In this document: positions 1 to 9,032 of the stretch, piece by piece | How positions within the stretch are numbered: the stretch's first letter is position 1 | Layout of the letters: each line of letters opens with the position of its first letter | DNA from: Collinsella sp. | GTDB taxonomy: Bacteria > Actinomycetota > Coriobacteriia > Coriobacteriales > Coriobacteriaceae | Assembly (NCBI GenBank): GCA_019414045.1 | Contig: DXMW01000004.1 | Coordinates: 1 to 64,000, forward strand | Reading direction: 5' to 3' | Length of the DNA: 64,000 nucleotides | Notes under the pieces: model-generated | Database searches by the model: none | Told to the model about the DNA's origin: nothing | Seen by the model: only the letters and a program-made list of their open reading frames with translations | Made by a program: the position numbers and the translations under genes

Positions 1-19
1 CCGTCATCGAACTGAGAAG

Positions 20-48
20 GGGGAGGCCTCGCGGCCTCCCCTTTTTTT
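20..48 (+). terminator. Intrinsic terminator of an upstream gene
   Basis: A 9-bp GC-rich stem (GGGGAGGCC with GGCCTCCCC) closed by a TCGC tetraloop is followed by seven T. It ends transcription of a plus-strand gene lying left of the window. Too little of that gene (at most positions 1-15) is visible to name it. Confidence 0.9.
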
Positions 49-112
49 GCGTTTACGGGGCGTGAATGACTCAATTACACCAGACGATCTTGTTGTTTTC
101 GGTATTGAGCCT

Positions 113-580
113 TTATTTAAAGAAAATAAATCGTATAACAAGGGCAACTGCTATGGCCGCAATGATCATAAGCAGGATTGTCAGCTGATGCTGCTTGCGT
201 CGTTTACTTGACGAAACGAAGATTGATTTTCCCTGTTTTGGAGTCTCGAGATAGCGAGCCGAATGCGTCAAGGTTTGCTTGGGTCGAGGCCCTCTTTGTT
301 GATGAGCGGCGGATGCTTTCATCGGCTCATCACTAGCTGCGCTGTTTTTAGATAATGGTGCGTCTTTCAGATATACAGGGTCTCCCGAGGCAACGCCCAT
401 ATGTTTACGTCCCGTTTGGGCTTCTTCGAGCGTTTGATATCGGTTTCTTGTCACATATTTGGGCTCTGGGCCATTGATGGGCTCTTGCGAGATGTGGGGG
501 CGATGGAATCGAATCGGTTGCGGGCTGGATGCTTCGTCCTGCTCCGGCATAAACGTGTTGTCCTGTTTTTGATCGTCCAT
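113..580 (-). CDS. Hypothetical tail-anchored membrane protein
   Basis: This encodes 155 residues that I cannot assign to a family. Residues 1-130 are hydrophilic and low in complexity, rich in Q, P, K and S, with no recognisable domain. A basic patch (SSKRRKQHQ) comes just before a single hydrophobic segment at about residues 134-154, which ends in FFK. The topology is therefore a cytoplasmic domain with a C-terminal membrane anchor. The ATG at 580 is preceded by a weak AAGGGC ribosome binding site. The gene is divergent from hsp20 and separated from it by about 275 bp. No function is proposed; that the ORF is real rests on its length, the plausible start and the coherent topology. Confidence 0.6.
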   Translation of the reverse strand: MDDQKQDNTFMPEQDEASSPQPIRFHRPHISQEPINGPEPKYVTRNRYQTLEEAQTGRKHMGVASGDPVYLKDAPLSKNSAASDEPMKASAAHQQRGPRPKQTLTHSARYLETPKQGKSIFVSSSKRRKQHQLTILLMIIAAIAVALVIRFIFFK

Positions 581-855
581 GATGCCCTTAGCTCGTCATC
601 AATATCGTGTATGCGCCCATTGTAAGCCAGCCGTCTAGTTTTGATGGGATTGCATACATTATTTAAGCCTTCGTTCAAATTCCGTTTATTAGACAAAACC
701 TTAGTCAACCAGACTTAGATATGCTTATATCAATAGACTCAAAAAACTTTATAGTCGATGTATATATAAGAAGCGGCTGGGCATATATAACAGCGTCAAA
801 AGAAGTCCCAGTCATCTAGAAGATGACTCGGCAGTCCTTAAAAGGAGTGGTAAAC

Positions 856-1287
856 ATGGCAAGCATGGTTCCTTATCGTTCGGTTTTTGGCGTTCGTCCT
901 TCTGCTAGCTCGCTGTTCGATTTGTTTGATGATATGACCGATCTTGCAAACAACTCGATTGCTTCCAAGGCGTTCCCCGTTGATGTCGAGGACAAGGGCG
1001 ATGGTTATGAGGTCAAGGCCTATCTGACCGGCGTCGCTAAGGATGATATCGACGTTGAGCTTAACGAGGGTCGCCTGTCGATTAGCGTGAACGTTGTGGA
1101 GGACGAGGAGAACGAGGGCAAGAACTTCCTGCAGAAGGAGTTTAGCTCGTACAGCGCGACGCGCGGCGTGTATCTGAAGGACGCTTCGAGCGAGGGCCTT
1201 TCGGCTAAGTATGCTGACGGCATCCTGACCGTTACGGTTCCCAAGATTGTCGAGAAGAAGAACGTTACGAAGATCTCCATCGACTAA
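856..1287 (+). CDS. Hsp20/alpha-crystallin small heat shock protein
   Basis: This 143-residue ATP-independent holdase binds unfolding proteins in the cytoplasm and keeps them soluble for refolding by other chaperones. The alpha-crystallin domain spans about residues 30-135. It contains the typical stretches FPVDVEDKGDGYEVKAYL and LPGV-like AYLTGVAKDDI, and the ADGILTVTVPK strand near residue 123. The N-terminal arm is short and ends in DLFDDM. The ATG at 856 was chosen over an upstream in-frame ATG at 823 because AAAGGAGTGG lies just before it and homologous proteins begin near here. The gene stands alone, followed by a strong terminator. The long AT-rich upstream region probably holds a stress-controlled promoter, but I see no CIRCE or clear HAIR element. 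Confidence 0.93.
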   Translation: MASMVPYRSVFGVRPSASSLFDLFDDMTDLANNSIASKAFPVDVEDKGDGYEVKAYLTGVAKDDIDVELNEGRLSISVNVVEDEENEGKNFLQKEFSSYSATRGVYLKDASSEGLSAKYADGILTVTVPKIVEKKNVTKISID

Positions 1288-1321
1288 CGATGGCTCTGCT
1301 TCAATCGAGAGTATGAGTTAA

Positions 1322-1357
1322 GGGGGGCTGGGAAGTGATTCCCAGCCCCCCCTTTGT
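1322..1357. terminator. Bidirectional terminator between hsp20 and the MBL-fold gene
   Basis: A 12-bp stem (GGGGGGCTGGGA with TCCCAGCCCCCC) with a 6-nt loop lies between convergent genes. It is followed by CTTTGTTGTCTT on the plus strand. Confidence 0.85.
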
Positions 1358-1369
1358 TGTCTTGAGGGG

Positions 1370-2179
1370 CTATTGAATGGTTGTCGGTTGATACTGGCTT
1401 GCAGGGCGTATCGAGAGCTTCCGCGGCCCTTGAAGACGGGTGGCAAAACTGCCGAGTTCATCATCGAGACTTGCATCAAGCGCGTTGGCATAGCTTTTGA
1501 CGGTAAGGCTTGGACGATTATTGTCCTGGCTGATGTGCATGGCGATGAGTTGTTCGGTGCGATCGGTAACAAGTTCGCGCGCGGCTTCGGCGGCCTGGTT
1601 GTTGGAGAGGTGCCCCTTTGTGGACAGGATGCGCTCCTGAAGAAAGCGGGGGTACGCTCCTTCGCGCAACATAGTTACATCGTGGTTACTTTCGAGCGCG
1701 AGAACTCGACAGTCTTTGAGGATGCCTATGGCCTTGCTCGATAACTCTCCGGTGTCGGTGGCAAACCCAATGGAATCATCGAGAGCATTAAATCGATAGC
1801 CGACAGGATTGATGACATCGTGCGATGTTGAGTAGGTTTGCACGTGGATGCCGGCAATGGGGAGCGTGTCGCCGGGGTCAAATTCCTCTACGGGCAGGTG
1901 CGCGAGGTTTTCTTTGCATGAAAGGGTATCCCTGCTGGCAAAGAGGGGACCATGCCAGTGCTTGCACCATACATCGAGCCCCTTGATATGGTCACCATGC
2001 TCATGGGTGATTACAAGAGCGGCGACGTCGTCTGCCGAGAGGCCAAGCTCCGCCATGCGTTTAAGTGTCTCGCGGCGGGACAGGCCGTTGTCGATCATGA
2101 TGAGCCCCTGAGGCCCCTCGACGAGTGCGCAGTTGCCTTTTGAGCCGCTGCCGAGGATATGAAGGTGCAGGCGAGACAT
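1370..2179 (-). CDS. WalJ/YycJ-type metallo-beta-lactamase-fold hydrolase
   Basis: This 269-residue protein has the metallo-beta-lactamase fold of the WalJ (YycJ/VicX) group, which are putative metal-dependent exonuclease-like proteins. The di-metal motif THEHGDH is at residues 58-64. The N-terminal ILGSGSKGNC is characteristic of the group, and DTGELS and SNHD supply later metal ligands. The start at 2179 (MSRLHLHILG) fits the family. The longer ORF from 2260 would overlap the divergent tilS gene and adds 27 residues without homology. The walRK two-component genes that often accompany this family are not in the window. The exact substrate is unknown. Confidence 0.88.
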   Translation of the reverse strand: MSRLHLHILGSGSKGNCALVEGPQGLIMIDNGLSRRETLKRMAELGLSADDVAALVITHEHGDHIKGLDVWCKHWHGPLFASRDTLSCKENLAHLPVEEFDPGDTLPIAGIHVQTYSTSHDVINPVGYRFNALDDSIGFATDTGELSSKAIGILKDCRVLALESNHDVTMLREGAYPRFLQERILSTKGHLSNNQAAEAARELVTDRTEQLIAMHISQDNNRPSLTVKSYANALDASLDDELGSFATRLQGPRKLSIRPASQYQPTTIQ

Positions 2180-2227
2180 AAGATTCCAAAGGATACAATG
2201 AGTGCGGACGAATAGAGGAGGAAGCGA

Positions 2228-3769
2228 ATGCCAACGGTATCTCAGCACTATGGACATCATGCCGCGCCGAGGACGGATAAGAGCGTCCTGGCAACGCGGC
2301 AGGCCGCTGCCCCCGTAGTGCTCATGGTATCAGGCGGTGCGGACTCGACGGCGCTGCTCCTTATGGCTTGCACATCAAAGCTGGATATCCAGGACGGGCG
2401 CGGCGTCGCTCCCATTGCGCGCGAGCGATTGCACGTGCTGCATGTAAACCATCATCTGCGCGGGGAGGCATCCGATGGCGACGAGGCCTTTGTACGTGAC
2501 CTGTGCGCGCAATACGGCTTGCCGCTGTGTGTTGAGCATGCCTATTTTGATGACGAATCGGGCAATATCGAGGCTGCGGCTCGCGAGGTGCGCTATGCCG
2601 CGGCACGGAGATATGTTCGCGAACTTTGTGCCGAATCGGGCGCACCGCGGACGGCGGCTCGTATCTGTACCGCGCATACTTCGTCGGACCGCGCGGAAAC
2701 ATTTTTGATGAATGCCATTAAAGGGTCGGGTCCCGCGGGTCTATCGAGCATTCCGCGCCGTCGGAACATTGTGGTTCGCCCCTTGCTCGACCTCACGCAC
2801 GATGAGCTCGTGAGCTATCTGCAGGTGCACGGTCAGCCATGGCGGGAAGATGAAAGCAACGAGGACGTTTCGTACCTGCGCAACTATGTACGCCATCGGG
2901 TGATGCCGGTGGTGGCACAGCGCAACGCGAGCGTCTGTAAGACGATTGGCGCCGCTTGCGAAATTCTGGGCGACGAAGACGCCTTTCTTTCCCAGCTTTC
3001 GGCACAGGCGTTTCGAAGCTGCCTGCGCAAGGAAGCGGCGGGCGCACTTGTGCTCGATGCGCGCCGTCTTGCCGCCGCTGAGGTTGTGATTGCACGGCGT
3101 ATCGTGCGATTGGCGATTAAGCGCATCGATCCCGACGCGCGACCGGAGATGCGGCACGTGGAGCGCGTGCTCGCCTGCGTCGCTGCGGGCTCGGGCTCGG
3201 TTACGCTTCCTGCGGGAATTGATGCCCGTGTGGAGTTTGGCACGCTGGCGTTCAAGGCCCCGGCGGCGCGCGAGGGTTTAGTGGCCGATTGGATCTCCGT
3301 TCCCGGTCGTCTGCCGCTGGGGGCGGGGCATATGCTGACAGCGGAGCCGATGGCTGTGGAGCCGGGGTGCAATATCGTGCACCGTGCCCGCGAGCTTGCT
3401 GCTGCCGGAAAGGTTGCGGCCTTGGTGGATGCGGCGGCCCTGGGGTTTGCCGACCGCGATAGCGAGCGGATGTTAGCCGGCTCGCGCGGGGAGATTCCCA
3501 CCGAGGCACGATCGGCGCGCCTGTGGGTGGATAGCCCTGTGCCGGGAGACGTGATGTGCCCGTTGGGGATGAACGGCCGAAGCAAGAAAGTGTCAGACCT
3601 GTTGAACGAGGCGCGCATTCCTGTTTCAGACCGCTCTGGCGTACCCGTGGTAAGAACGGCTCCGGGAGGTGCCGTAGTATGGGTCGCGGGCGTTCGCGCG
3701 GACGAGCGTTTTAAATGCACGGCCGCAACGCGCGTGGCATATCTGCTTCGTGTGGTCGATGCGGAATAG
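2228..3769 (+). CDS. tilS: tRNA(Ile)-lysidine synthase TilS
   Basis: TilS uses ATP and lysine to convert C34 of the CAU-anticodon tRNA-Ile to lysidine, changing both its codon reading and its aminoacylation. The PP-loop SGGADS is at residues 35-40. It is followed by the N-type ATP-pyrophosphatase features HVNHHLRGE and HTSSDRAETFLM. The C-terminal half (to residue 513) carries the weaker substrate-binding domains, with VPVVRTAPGG near the end. At 513 residues it is at the long end for the family. The ATG at 2228 follows AGAGGAGG. The order tilS, hpt, ftsH is a widespread conserved cluster in Gram-positive bacteria, which supports the assignment. Confidence 0.96.
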   Translation: MPTVSQHYGHHAAPRTDKSVLATRQAAAPVVLMVSGGADSTALLLMACTSKLDIQDGRGVAPIARERLHVLHVNHHLRGEASDGDEAFVRDLCAQYGLPLCVEHAYFDDESGNIEAAAREVRYAAARRYVRELCAESGAPRTAARICTAHTSSDRAETFLMNAIKGSGPAGLSSIPRRRNIVVRPLLDLTHDELVSYLQVHGQPWREDESNEDVSYLRNYVRHRVMPVVAQRNASVCKTIGAACEILGDEDAFLSQLSAQAFRSCLRKEAAGALVLDARRLAAAEVVIARRIVRLAIKRIDPDARPEMRHVERVLACVAAGSGSVTLPAGIDARVEFGTLAFKAPAAREGLVADWISVPGRLPLGAGHMLTAEPMAVEPGCNIVHRARELAAAGKVAALVDAAALGFADRDSERMLAGSRGEIPTEARSARLWVDSPVPGDVMCPLGMNGRSKKVSDLLNEARIPVSDRSGVPVVRTAPGGAVVWVAGVRADERFKCTAATRVAYLLRVVDAE

Positions 3770-3916
3770 CGCTTCGCGCCAGCTATTCTGTGCGACGTTG
3801 ACGGTATTCCCGCGCTGATGGCGCACGTGCTGGTAAATATACCCCGTGCGCTGCTAGAATGTGTAGTTCGCGTCCATGCGGCGGTGCGTGGGCGATAAGC
3901 ACAAGAAAGGGTTGTC

Positions 3917-4465
3917 ATGGCTTCTCAACATCCGGATATCGAGAAGGTTCTGTTTACGCAGGAGGATATCGACGGTATCGTCTCTCGCCTAGGCGAGCAG
4001 ATTACTCGCGACTACGCGGGTAAGGATCTGGTGCTGATTGCGGTCCTGCGCGGCGCCGTGGTCTTTATGGGCGACCTGATGCGCAAGATCGAGCTGCCGA
4101 CCAACATCGATTTCATGGCTGTTTCGAGCTATGGCGACGGTGTGAAGTCCTCGGGCATCGTGCGTATCATTAAGGACCTGGATATCGACATCCGCGGTCG
4201 CGACGTGCTGATCGTCGAGGACATTCTGGACTCGGGCCTGACACTCAAGTATCTGATGAAGAACCTCGAGAGCCGCAAGCCCGCCTCGCTGGAGGTTGCC
4301 GCCTTCCTGTGGAAGGACGTTGAGGACCGTACCTCGGCCGTCACGCCCAAGTATGTTGGAACCCATTGCCCCGATGCCTTTGTGGTGGGCTACGGCCTCG
4401 ACTATGCCGAGCGCTATCGCAACCTTCCGTATCTGGGCATTTTGAAACCGGAGGTTTATTCGTAA
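3917..4465 (+). CDS. hpt: Hypoxanthine phosphoribosyltransferase
   Basis: This purine salvage enzyme converts hypoxanthine (and usually guanine) plus PRPP to IMP or GMP in the cytoplasm. The 182-residue length is typical. The PRPP-binding loop VEDILDSGLTL is at residues 100-110. The LRGAVVFMGDLMRK and VSSYGDGVKSSG segments match the family flexible-loop and PPi-binding regions. AAGAAAGGG precedes the ATG. The stop codon is one base from the ftsH start, so the two genes are translationally linked in the conserved tilS-hpt-ftsH cluster. Confidence 0.96.
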   Translation: MASQHPDIEKVLFTQEDIDGIVSRLGEQITRDYAGKDLVLIAVLRGAVVFMGDLMRKIELPTNIDFMAVSSYGDGVKSSGIVRIIKDLDIDIRGRDVLIVEDILDSGLTLKYLMKNLESRKPASLEVAAFLWKDVEDRTSAVTPKYVGTHCPDAFVVGYGLDYAERYRNLPYLGILKPEVYS

Positions 4466-4466
4466 G

Positions 4467-6605
4467 ATGCCCGACGACCGTAACGATAACAATTCCCAGA
4501 CTCCCCGGGAACCTAAGATCCCGGGGATGCCCGGAGGCAAGAAGCCCACGCGTACGGGCTGGCTGTATTTTATTTTGGCTTGCGCGCTTCTGGGCTATGC
4601 CTTCTTTAACATGGGCTCCGGCTTTGCCAATTCCAGCAATACCGTAAAGCTCGCGACGAGCGAGATGGTCAACGCCATTAAGCAGGATCGCGTCGAAGAT
4701 TTGACCTATACGGTTCAAGACGGAAGCGTGGCGGGTCATTACTGGAAGACAAAAAAGGACAAGGGCGATACGAGCGAGCTCAAGAGCTTCTCCTCGACCT
4801 ATGTCGGCTCCGATTCGCTTGCCGAGCTTATGGCGGAGCACCCCGATACCAAGTACATCGTCAACACCAACGATCCCGATTTTTGGGGCGACCTGGCGAT
4901 GAGCGTGCTGCCGACGATCGCCCTGATTGCCATCATGTTCTACTTTATGCGCCAGATGATGGGTGCCAACAACAGGAACATGCAGTTTGGCAAGACCAAC
5001 GCCAAGACCAACGAGGCCACGCGCCCCAAGGTCAAGTTCGAGGACGTTGCCGGCGTGGACGAGGCAGTCGAAGAGCTCGAGGAGATCCGCGACTTTTTGA
5101 GCGATCCGGACCGCTATCGCAAGCTGGGTGCCAAGATTCCGCGCGGCGTTTTGCTGGTGGGCCCTCCGGGTACCGGTAAAACCCTGCTGGCCAAGGCCGT
5201 TGCCGGCGAGGCGGGCGTGCCGTTCTTTAGTATCTCGGGCTCTGACTTTGTCGAGATGCTCGTGGGTGTCGGCGCCAGCCGCGTGCGCGACCTTTTTAAG
5301 GAGGCCAAGTCTCAGGCTCCGTCGATCATCTTTATTGACGAGATCGATGCCGTGGGACGTCAGCGTGGAGCCGGTTTGGGCGGCGGCCACGACGAGCGCG
5401 AGCAGACGCTCAACCAGCTGCTGGTCGAGATGGACGGTTTTGAGGAAAGCGAGTCGGTCATCCTGATCGCCGCGACCAACCGCCCCGATATTTTGGACCC
5501 GGCGCTGCTGCGTCCCGGCCGTTTTGACCGTCAGGTTACGGTCGACCGTCCGGACGTGAAGGGCCGCGAGCAGATCTTGCGCGTGCATGCCGAGAACAAG
5601 CCGATGGACGAGGACGTTAAGTTTGAGAAGCTCGCCCAGATGACCGTTGGCTTTACCGGCGCCGATCTGGCGAACCTGCTCAATGAGTCTGCGCTTTTGG
5701 CTGCTCGCCGCCATCGTTCCGTGATCTCGATGGACGAGGTCGAGGAGTCGATGGAGCGCGTGATTGCCGGACCGCAGCGCAAGGGTCGCGTGATGACCGA
5801 AGCCGAGCGCACCACGATTGCCTACCACGAGAGCGGTCATGCCCTGGTGGGTCATATCCTGGAGCACTCCGATCCGGTTCATAAGATCTCGATCGTCAGC
5901 CGTGGCCAGGCTCTGGGCTACACACTGCAGCTTCCGCAGGAGGATCACTTCCTCAAGACCAAGAACGAGATGCTCGATGAGCTTGCCGTGTTCTTGGGCG
6001 GTCGCGTTGCTGAGGAGCTCATGTGCGACGACATCACGTCGGGCGCGAGCAACGACCTGGAGCGCGCGACCAAGATGGCGCGCGAGATGGTCACGCGTCT
6101 GGGCATGAGCGAGGAACTGGGCACGCAGGTGTTTGGCGAGGCGCAGCATCAGGTGTTCCTGGGCCGCGATTACGCCGATCACCAGGATTATTCCGAGGAG
6201 ACGGCGCGCCGCATCGATATCGAGGTTCAGCGCATCATGCGCGAAGCCCATCGCCGTGCGGTCGAGATTTTGGATGCCCGTCGCGATCAGCTCGATCTGA
6301 TGGCGAAGGTGCTGCTTGAGCGCGAGACCGTCGAAGGCGACGCCGTGAACGCCCTGCTCGACAACGAGTGGGATGCTTACCTTGAGCGCGAGGGCGATAT
6401 CCTGGCGGCCAAGGAGGAGCGCAACGCCAAGGCGGCCGGCATGCCGACCAAGAAGTGCTCGCCTCGCATGAGCGAGGAGGAGCTGGCGGCTGATGCTGCG
6501 GCCTTTGCGCAGGCGGCCATGCAGGAGGATGCCGAAGCCGCATCCGATGATGCCGGTGATGGCAATGCTGTCAACGCTGACGGCAACACCGACGCCGACA
6601 AATAG
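4467..6605 (+). CDS. ftsH: ATP-dependent zinc metalloprotease FtsH
   Basis: FtsH is a membrane-anchored hexameric AAA+ protease that degrades misassembled membrane proteins and regulatory proteins. Of 712 residues, two transmembrane segments lie at about 31-49 and 144-164 with an extracytoplasmic domain between them. The Walker A motif GPPGTGKT is at 232-239, Walker B is IIFIDEIDAVG, and the second region of homology includes ATNRPDILDPALLRPGRFDR. The zinc-binding HESGH is at 454-458. The last 60 residues are acidic and alanine-rich and probably disordered. It follows hpt by one base, and a hairpin terminator follows at 6617. Confidence 0.97.
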   Translation: MPDDRNDNNSQTPREPKIPGMPGGKKPTRTGWLYFILACALLGYAFFNMGSGFANSSNTVKLATSEMVNAIKQDRVEDLTYTVQDGSVAGHYWKTKKDKGDTSELKSFSSTYVGSDSLAELMAEHPDTKYIVNTNDPDFWGDLAMSVLPTIALIAIMFYFMRQMMGANNRNMQFGKTNAKTNEATRPKVKFEDVAGVDEAVEELEEIRDFLSDPDRYRKLGAKIPRGVLLVGPPGTGKTLLAKAVAGEAGVPFFSISGSDFVEMLVGVGASRVRDLFKEAKSQAPSIIFIDEIDAVGRQRGAGLGGGHDEREQTLNQLLVEMDGFEESESVILIAATNRPDILDPALLRPGRFDRQVTVDRPDVKGREQILRVHAENKPMDEDVKFEKLAQMTVGFTGADLANLLNESALLAARRHRSVISMDEVEESMERVIAGPQRKGRVMTEAERTTIAYHESGHALVGHILEHSDPVHKISIVSRGQALGYTLQLPQEDHFLKTKNEMLDELAVFLGGRVAEELMCDDITSGASNDLERATKMAREMVTRLGMSEELGTQVFGEAQHQVFLGRDYADHQDYSEETARRIDIEVQRIMREAHRRAVEILDARRDQLDLMAKVLLERETVEGDAVNALLDNEWDAYLEREGDILAAKEERNAKAAGMPTKKCSPRMSEEELAADAAAFAQAAMQEDAEAASDDAGDGNAVNADGNTDADK

Positions 6606-6616
6606 TTCTTGTAGCG

Positions 6617-6654
6617 AAAGCCTCTGCGGGGAAACCTGTGGAGGCTTTTTCTTT
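6617..6654 (+). terminator. Terminator of the tilS-hpt-ftsH cluster
   Basis: The stem AAAGCCTC with GAGGCTTT is followed by a T-rich tract just after ftsH. Confidence 0.8.
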
Positions 6655-6663
6655 TGAGCGATA

Positions 6664-6725
6664 TGTTGATTGGGGACAGACTTAAATGAGCGTTTTCACG
6701 CATTTAAGTCTGTCCCCAATCAACA
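6664..6725. repeat. Perfect 25-bp palindrome, GGGGACAG-type REP element
   Basis: Two perfectly complementary 25-nt arms (6664-6688 and 6701-6725) enclose a 12-nt loop. The arms contain TTGGGGACAGACTTAAATG. The GGGACAG core recurs in differently built palindromes near 24460, 27645, 27945, 30240 and 39916. It lies between the ftsH terminator and the next promoter and encodes nothing. Confidence 0.8.
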
Positions 6726-6781
6726 TTGTGGCGCTCTAGTTGGCTAAAGCGTACAATAGCGCCTATGCGAAAGGGGAACAG

Positions 6782-7972
6782 ATGATCAACGAAACTATGT
6801 ATGCTCGCGGTGCGGAAAGCTCCATCATCCGTGAGATTTTTAGCTATGGCCTTGAGCGCAAGGCACAGATCGGTGCGGAGAACGTATTCGATTTTTCGCT
6901 GGGCAACCCGAGTGTTCCGGCGCCCGCTGCTGTTGCTGAGTCCATTAAGAAGGCATTGGAGCTGCCGAGCGACCAGCTGCATGGATACACGCCTGCGCCG
7001 GGTCTGCCGCAATGTCGAGCGGCCGTCGCCGACTCGCTCAACCGTCGCTTTGGCACGAGCTATGAGGGCAAGGACGTCTTTATGACGGTGGGTGCCGCGG
7101 CTTCGCTCACCTGCACGCTCAACGCCGTTACGAACCCGGGCGATGAGGTTGTTGTTATCGCCCCGTACTTTCCGGAGTATCGCGTGTGGATTGAGAAGGC
7201 CGGCTGCACGTGTGTTGAGGCGCTCGCCGATGAAGATACGTTCCAGCTGAGCGTGAGTAACGTGCTCAAGGCGATTACCGATAAGACGGCTGCCGTCATC
7301 ATCGACTCGCCCAACAATCCGACCGGTGCCGTATATACACGCGACACGCTGACGCGACTGGCCAATGTTCTGCGCGAGGCCAACGCTCAGCGCGATCCCG
7401 AGAATCCGATTATGCTCATCTCTGATGAGCCGTATCGCGAGATTGTCTATGGCGCCGAGGTGCCTTGGGTGCCTTCGATCTACGAGCACACCATCGTGTG
7501 CTACTCGTATTCCAAGTCGCTTTCGCTACCGGGCGAGCGCGTCGGGTGGATCCTGGTTCCCAATACGAATCCTCAGGCAGCTCGTCTAATGCCCGCCGTT
7601 GCCGGTGCCGCCCGTACGCTGGGCTTCGTGTGCGCACCGGCCCTCTTCCAGCGTGTAATCATCGACTGCATTGATGAACCGAGCGATGTCGAGGCCTATG
7701 CGCGCAACCGCACCGCGCTTACCGATGCACTAGCGGAGTACGGCTACACCTATGTTGAGCCGGATGGTGCATTCTACTTGTGGGTGAAGGCGCTGGAGCC
7801 CGATGCGAATGCGTTCTGCGAGCGCGCGAAGAAGTACGAACTGCTCGCGGTGCCTTCGGATAGTTTTGGCATGCCGGGCTGGTTCCGCCTTGGCTACTGT
7901 GTGAGCTACGAGACCATCGTCAATTCGTTGCCTGCCTGGAAGCAACTGGCCGACGAATATCGTCGAAAGTAA
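6782..7972 (+). CDS. PLP-dependent class I/II aminotransferase
   Basis: This 396-residue cytoplasmic fold-type I aminotransferase swaps an amino group between an amino acid and a 2-oxoacid using pyridoxal phosphate. Diagnostic segments are FSLGNPSVPAPA near the N-terminus, DSPNNPTGAVY for cofactor binding, ISDEPYREIVY, and SYSKSLSLPGERVGW, which holds the Schiff-base lysine at about residue 245. The ATG at 6782 follows AAAGGGGAAC and was preferred to a TTG at 6740 that has no ribosome binding site. TACAAT at 6752-6757 is a likely -10 element. The substrate cannot be deduced. The gene appears monocistronic. Confidence 0.92.
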   Translation: MINETMYARGAESSIIREIFSYGLERKAQIGAENVFDFSLGNPSVPAPAAVAESIKKALELPSDQLHGYTPAPGLPQCRAAVADSLNRRFGTSYEGKDVFMTVGAAASLTCTLNAVTNPGDEVVVIAPYFPEYRVWIEKAGCTCVEALADEDTFQLSVSNVLKAITDKTAAVIIDSPNNPTGAVYTRDTLTRLANVLREANAQRDPENPIMLISDEPYREIVYGAEVPWVPSIYEHTIVCYSYSKSLSLPGERVGWILVPNTNPQAARLMPAVAGAARTLGFVCAPALFQRVIIDCIDEPSDVEAYARNRTALTDALAEYGYTYVEPDGAFYLWVKALEPDANAFCERAKKYELLAVPSDSFGMPGWFRLGYCVSYETIVNSLPAWKQLADEYRRK

Positions 7973-8131
7973 AGCGCTCTGCTTACAATGTTTTACGTGA
8001 AACGGGGTTTGGTGCTAAGCCAGACCCCGTTGTCTATGCCGTTGTGTGATTGGGATGAAGCAGTTTTACGACTGCCGAAAGCTATGCGTACAATGAATAT
8101 ACGCGACGGCCATACTGGACAAGGAGACCCG

Positions 8132-8953
8132 ATGCCCTACCTTCTTTCTTGTGATATTCATACTCATACGATGTTCTCTGCGCATGCGTACTCAACCATC
8201 GAGGAGAACATCTATTGGGCGGCAGAGCGCGGCCTTCAGGTGCTCGGTTCCGCCGATCATTTAAGCTCGATGGTTTCACCTTGCCCCAATGACCTGCGCA
8301 GTTACCAGTTCTTTATCAACCAGGATATCTGGCCGCGCATTTGGAGCGGCGTACTGGTACTGCGTGGCGCCGAGGCCGATATCGTTTCGCTGGACGGAAG
8401 CCTGTTTGGCGAGGACACTCCTGTCACGCTCGATATTGCTGGCGATTCGTACAGCCGCCAGCATTCGCTGTTCGATTTGGTTACGCGCAATTTGGATTAT
8501 TTGGTTGCAAGCGTGCATAATCCGCAGATTGCCGAAGGTGCGACGTTGGCCCGGGCGACCGAGATGTATATCAATGCCCTGGAGCACCCCAAGGTGTTCA
8601 TGCTGGGCCACGCGGGTCGCTCGGGCGTTCCGTTTGATATCGATGAGGTGTTGTTGGCGGCCAAGGCCAAGCACAAGATTATCGAGATCAACAACCATAG
8701 TCTTGAGCATGGCACCGATGCCGAGCATTGGAGCGTGTGCCGCAAGATTGCCGAGCGCTGCGCCGAGCTGGGCGTGGGGATTGGCGTCTCGACCGACGCG
8801 CACATTGGTATGGCGATTGGCAAGCTCGAGCAGGCGCGCAAGATGCTCGATGAGATTCACTTCCCGCTGGATCTGATCGTGACGCGCGACCGCGAGACGC
8901 TGCTGCGCGAGATGGCGGCTGCCGGCGTGTGTGACCTGCGCAAGAGCATGTAA
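8132..8953 (+). CDS. YcdX-type PHP-domain phosphatase
   Basis: This 273-residue PHP-fold metal-dependent phosphatase has a trinuclear metal site. The ligand motifs are in order: DIHTHTMFSAHAYST near the N-terminus, SADHLS, GAEADIVS, ASVHNP, LGHAGR, EINNHS and VSTDAHIG. This order matches the YcdX branch rather than DNA polymerase PHP domains or histidinol phosphatase. The start at 8132 follows AAGGAGACCC. The ORF is open to 7988, but that extension has no ribosome binding site. TACAAT at 8089-8094 with TTTACG upstream is a plausible promoter. The physiological substrate is unknown. Confidence 0.88.
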   Translation: MPYLLSCDIHTHTMFSAHAYSTIEENIYWAAERGLQVLGSADHLSSMVSPCPNDLRSYQFFINQDIWPRIWSGVLVLRGAEADIVSLDGSLFGEDTPVTLDIAGDSYSRQHSLFDLVTRNLDYLVASVHNPQIAEGATLARATEMYINALEHPKVFMLGHAGRSGVPFDIDEVLLAAKAKHKIIEINNHSLEHGTDAEHWSVCRKIAERCAELGVGIGVSTDAHIGMAIGKLEQARKMLDEIHFPLDLIVTRDRETLLREMAAAGVCDLRKSM

Positions 8954-8972
8954 CGGGCTCATATAGCCAACG

Positions 8973-9006
8973 AAAGGGGGGCGGTCCAGACGGGCCGCCC
9001 CCTTTC
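8973..9006. terminator. Terminator between convergent PHP and methyltransferase genes
   Basis: A long GC stem (AAAGGGGGGCGG with CCGCCCCCTTT) lies between convergent genes and has a T-rich flank on the plus strand. Confidence 0.8.
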
Positions 9007-9032
9007 TTGTCCCAAAAATCGACCGGGGTGGG

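Noticed and set aside
1..15. 3' end of a coding sequence at the left edge
   Set aside because: A stop codon at 13-15 is possible in one frame, but fifteen bases cannot support a gene call.
4341..6251. A 636-residue minus-strand open frame opposite ftsH
   Set aside because: It is a shadow of ftsH; the plus-strand gene has full motif support.
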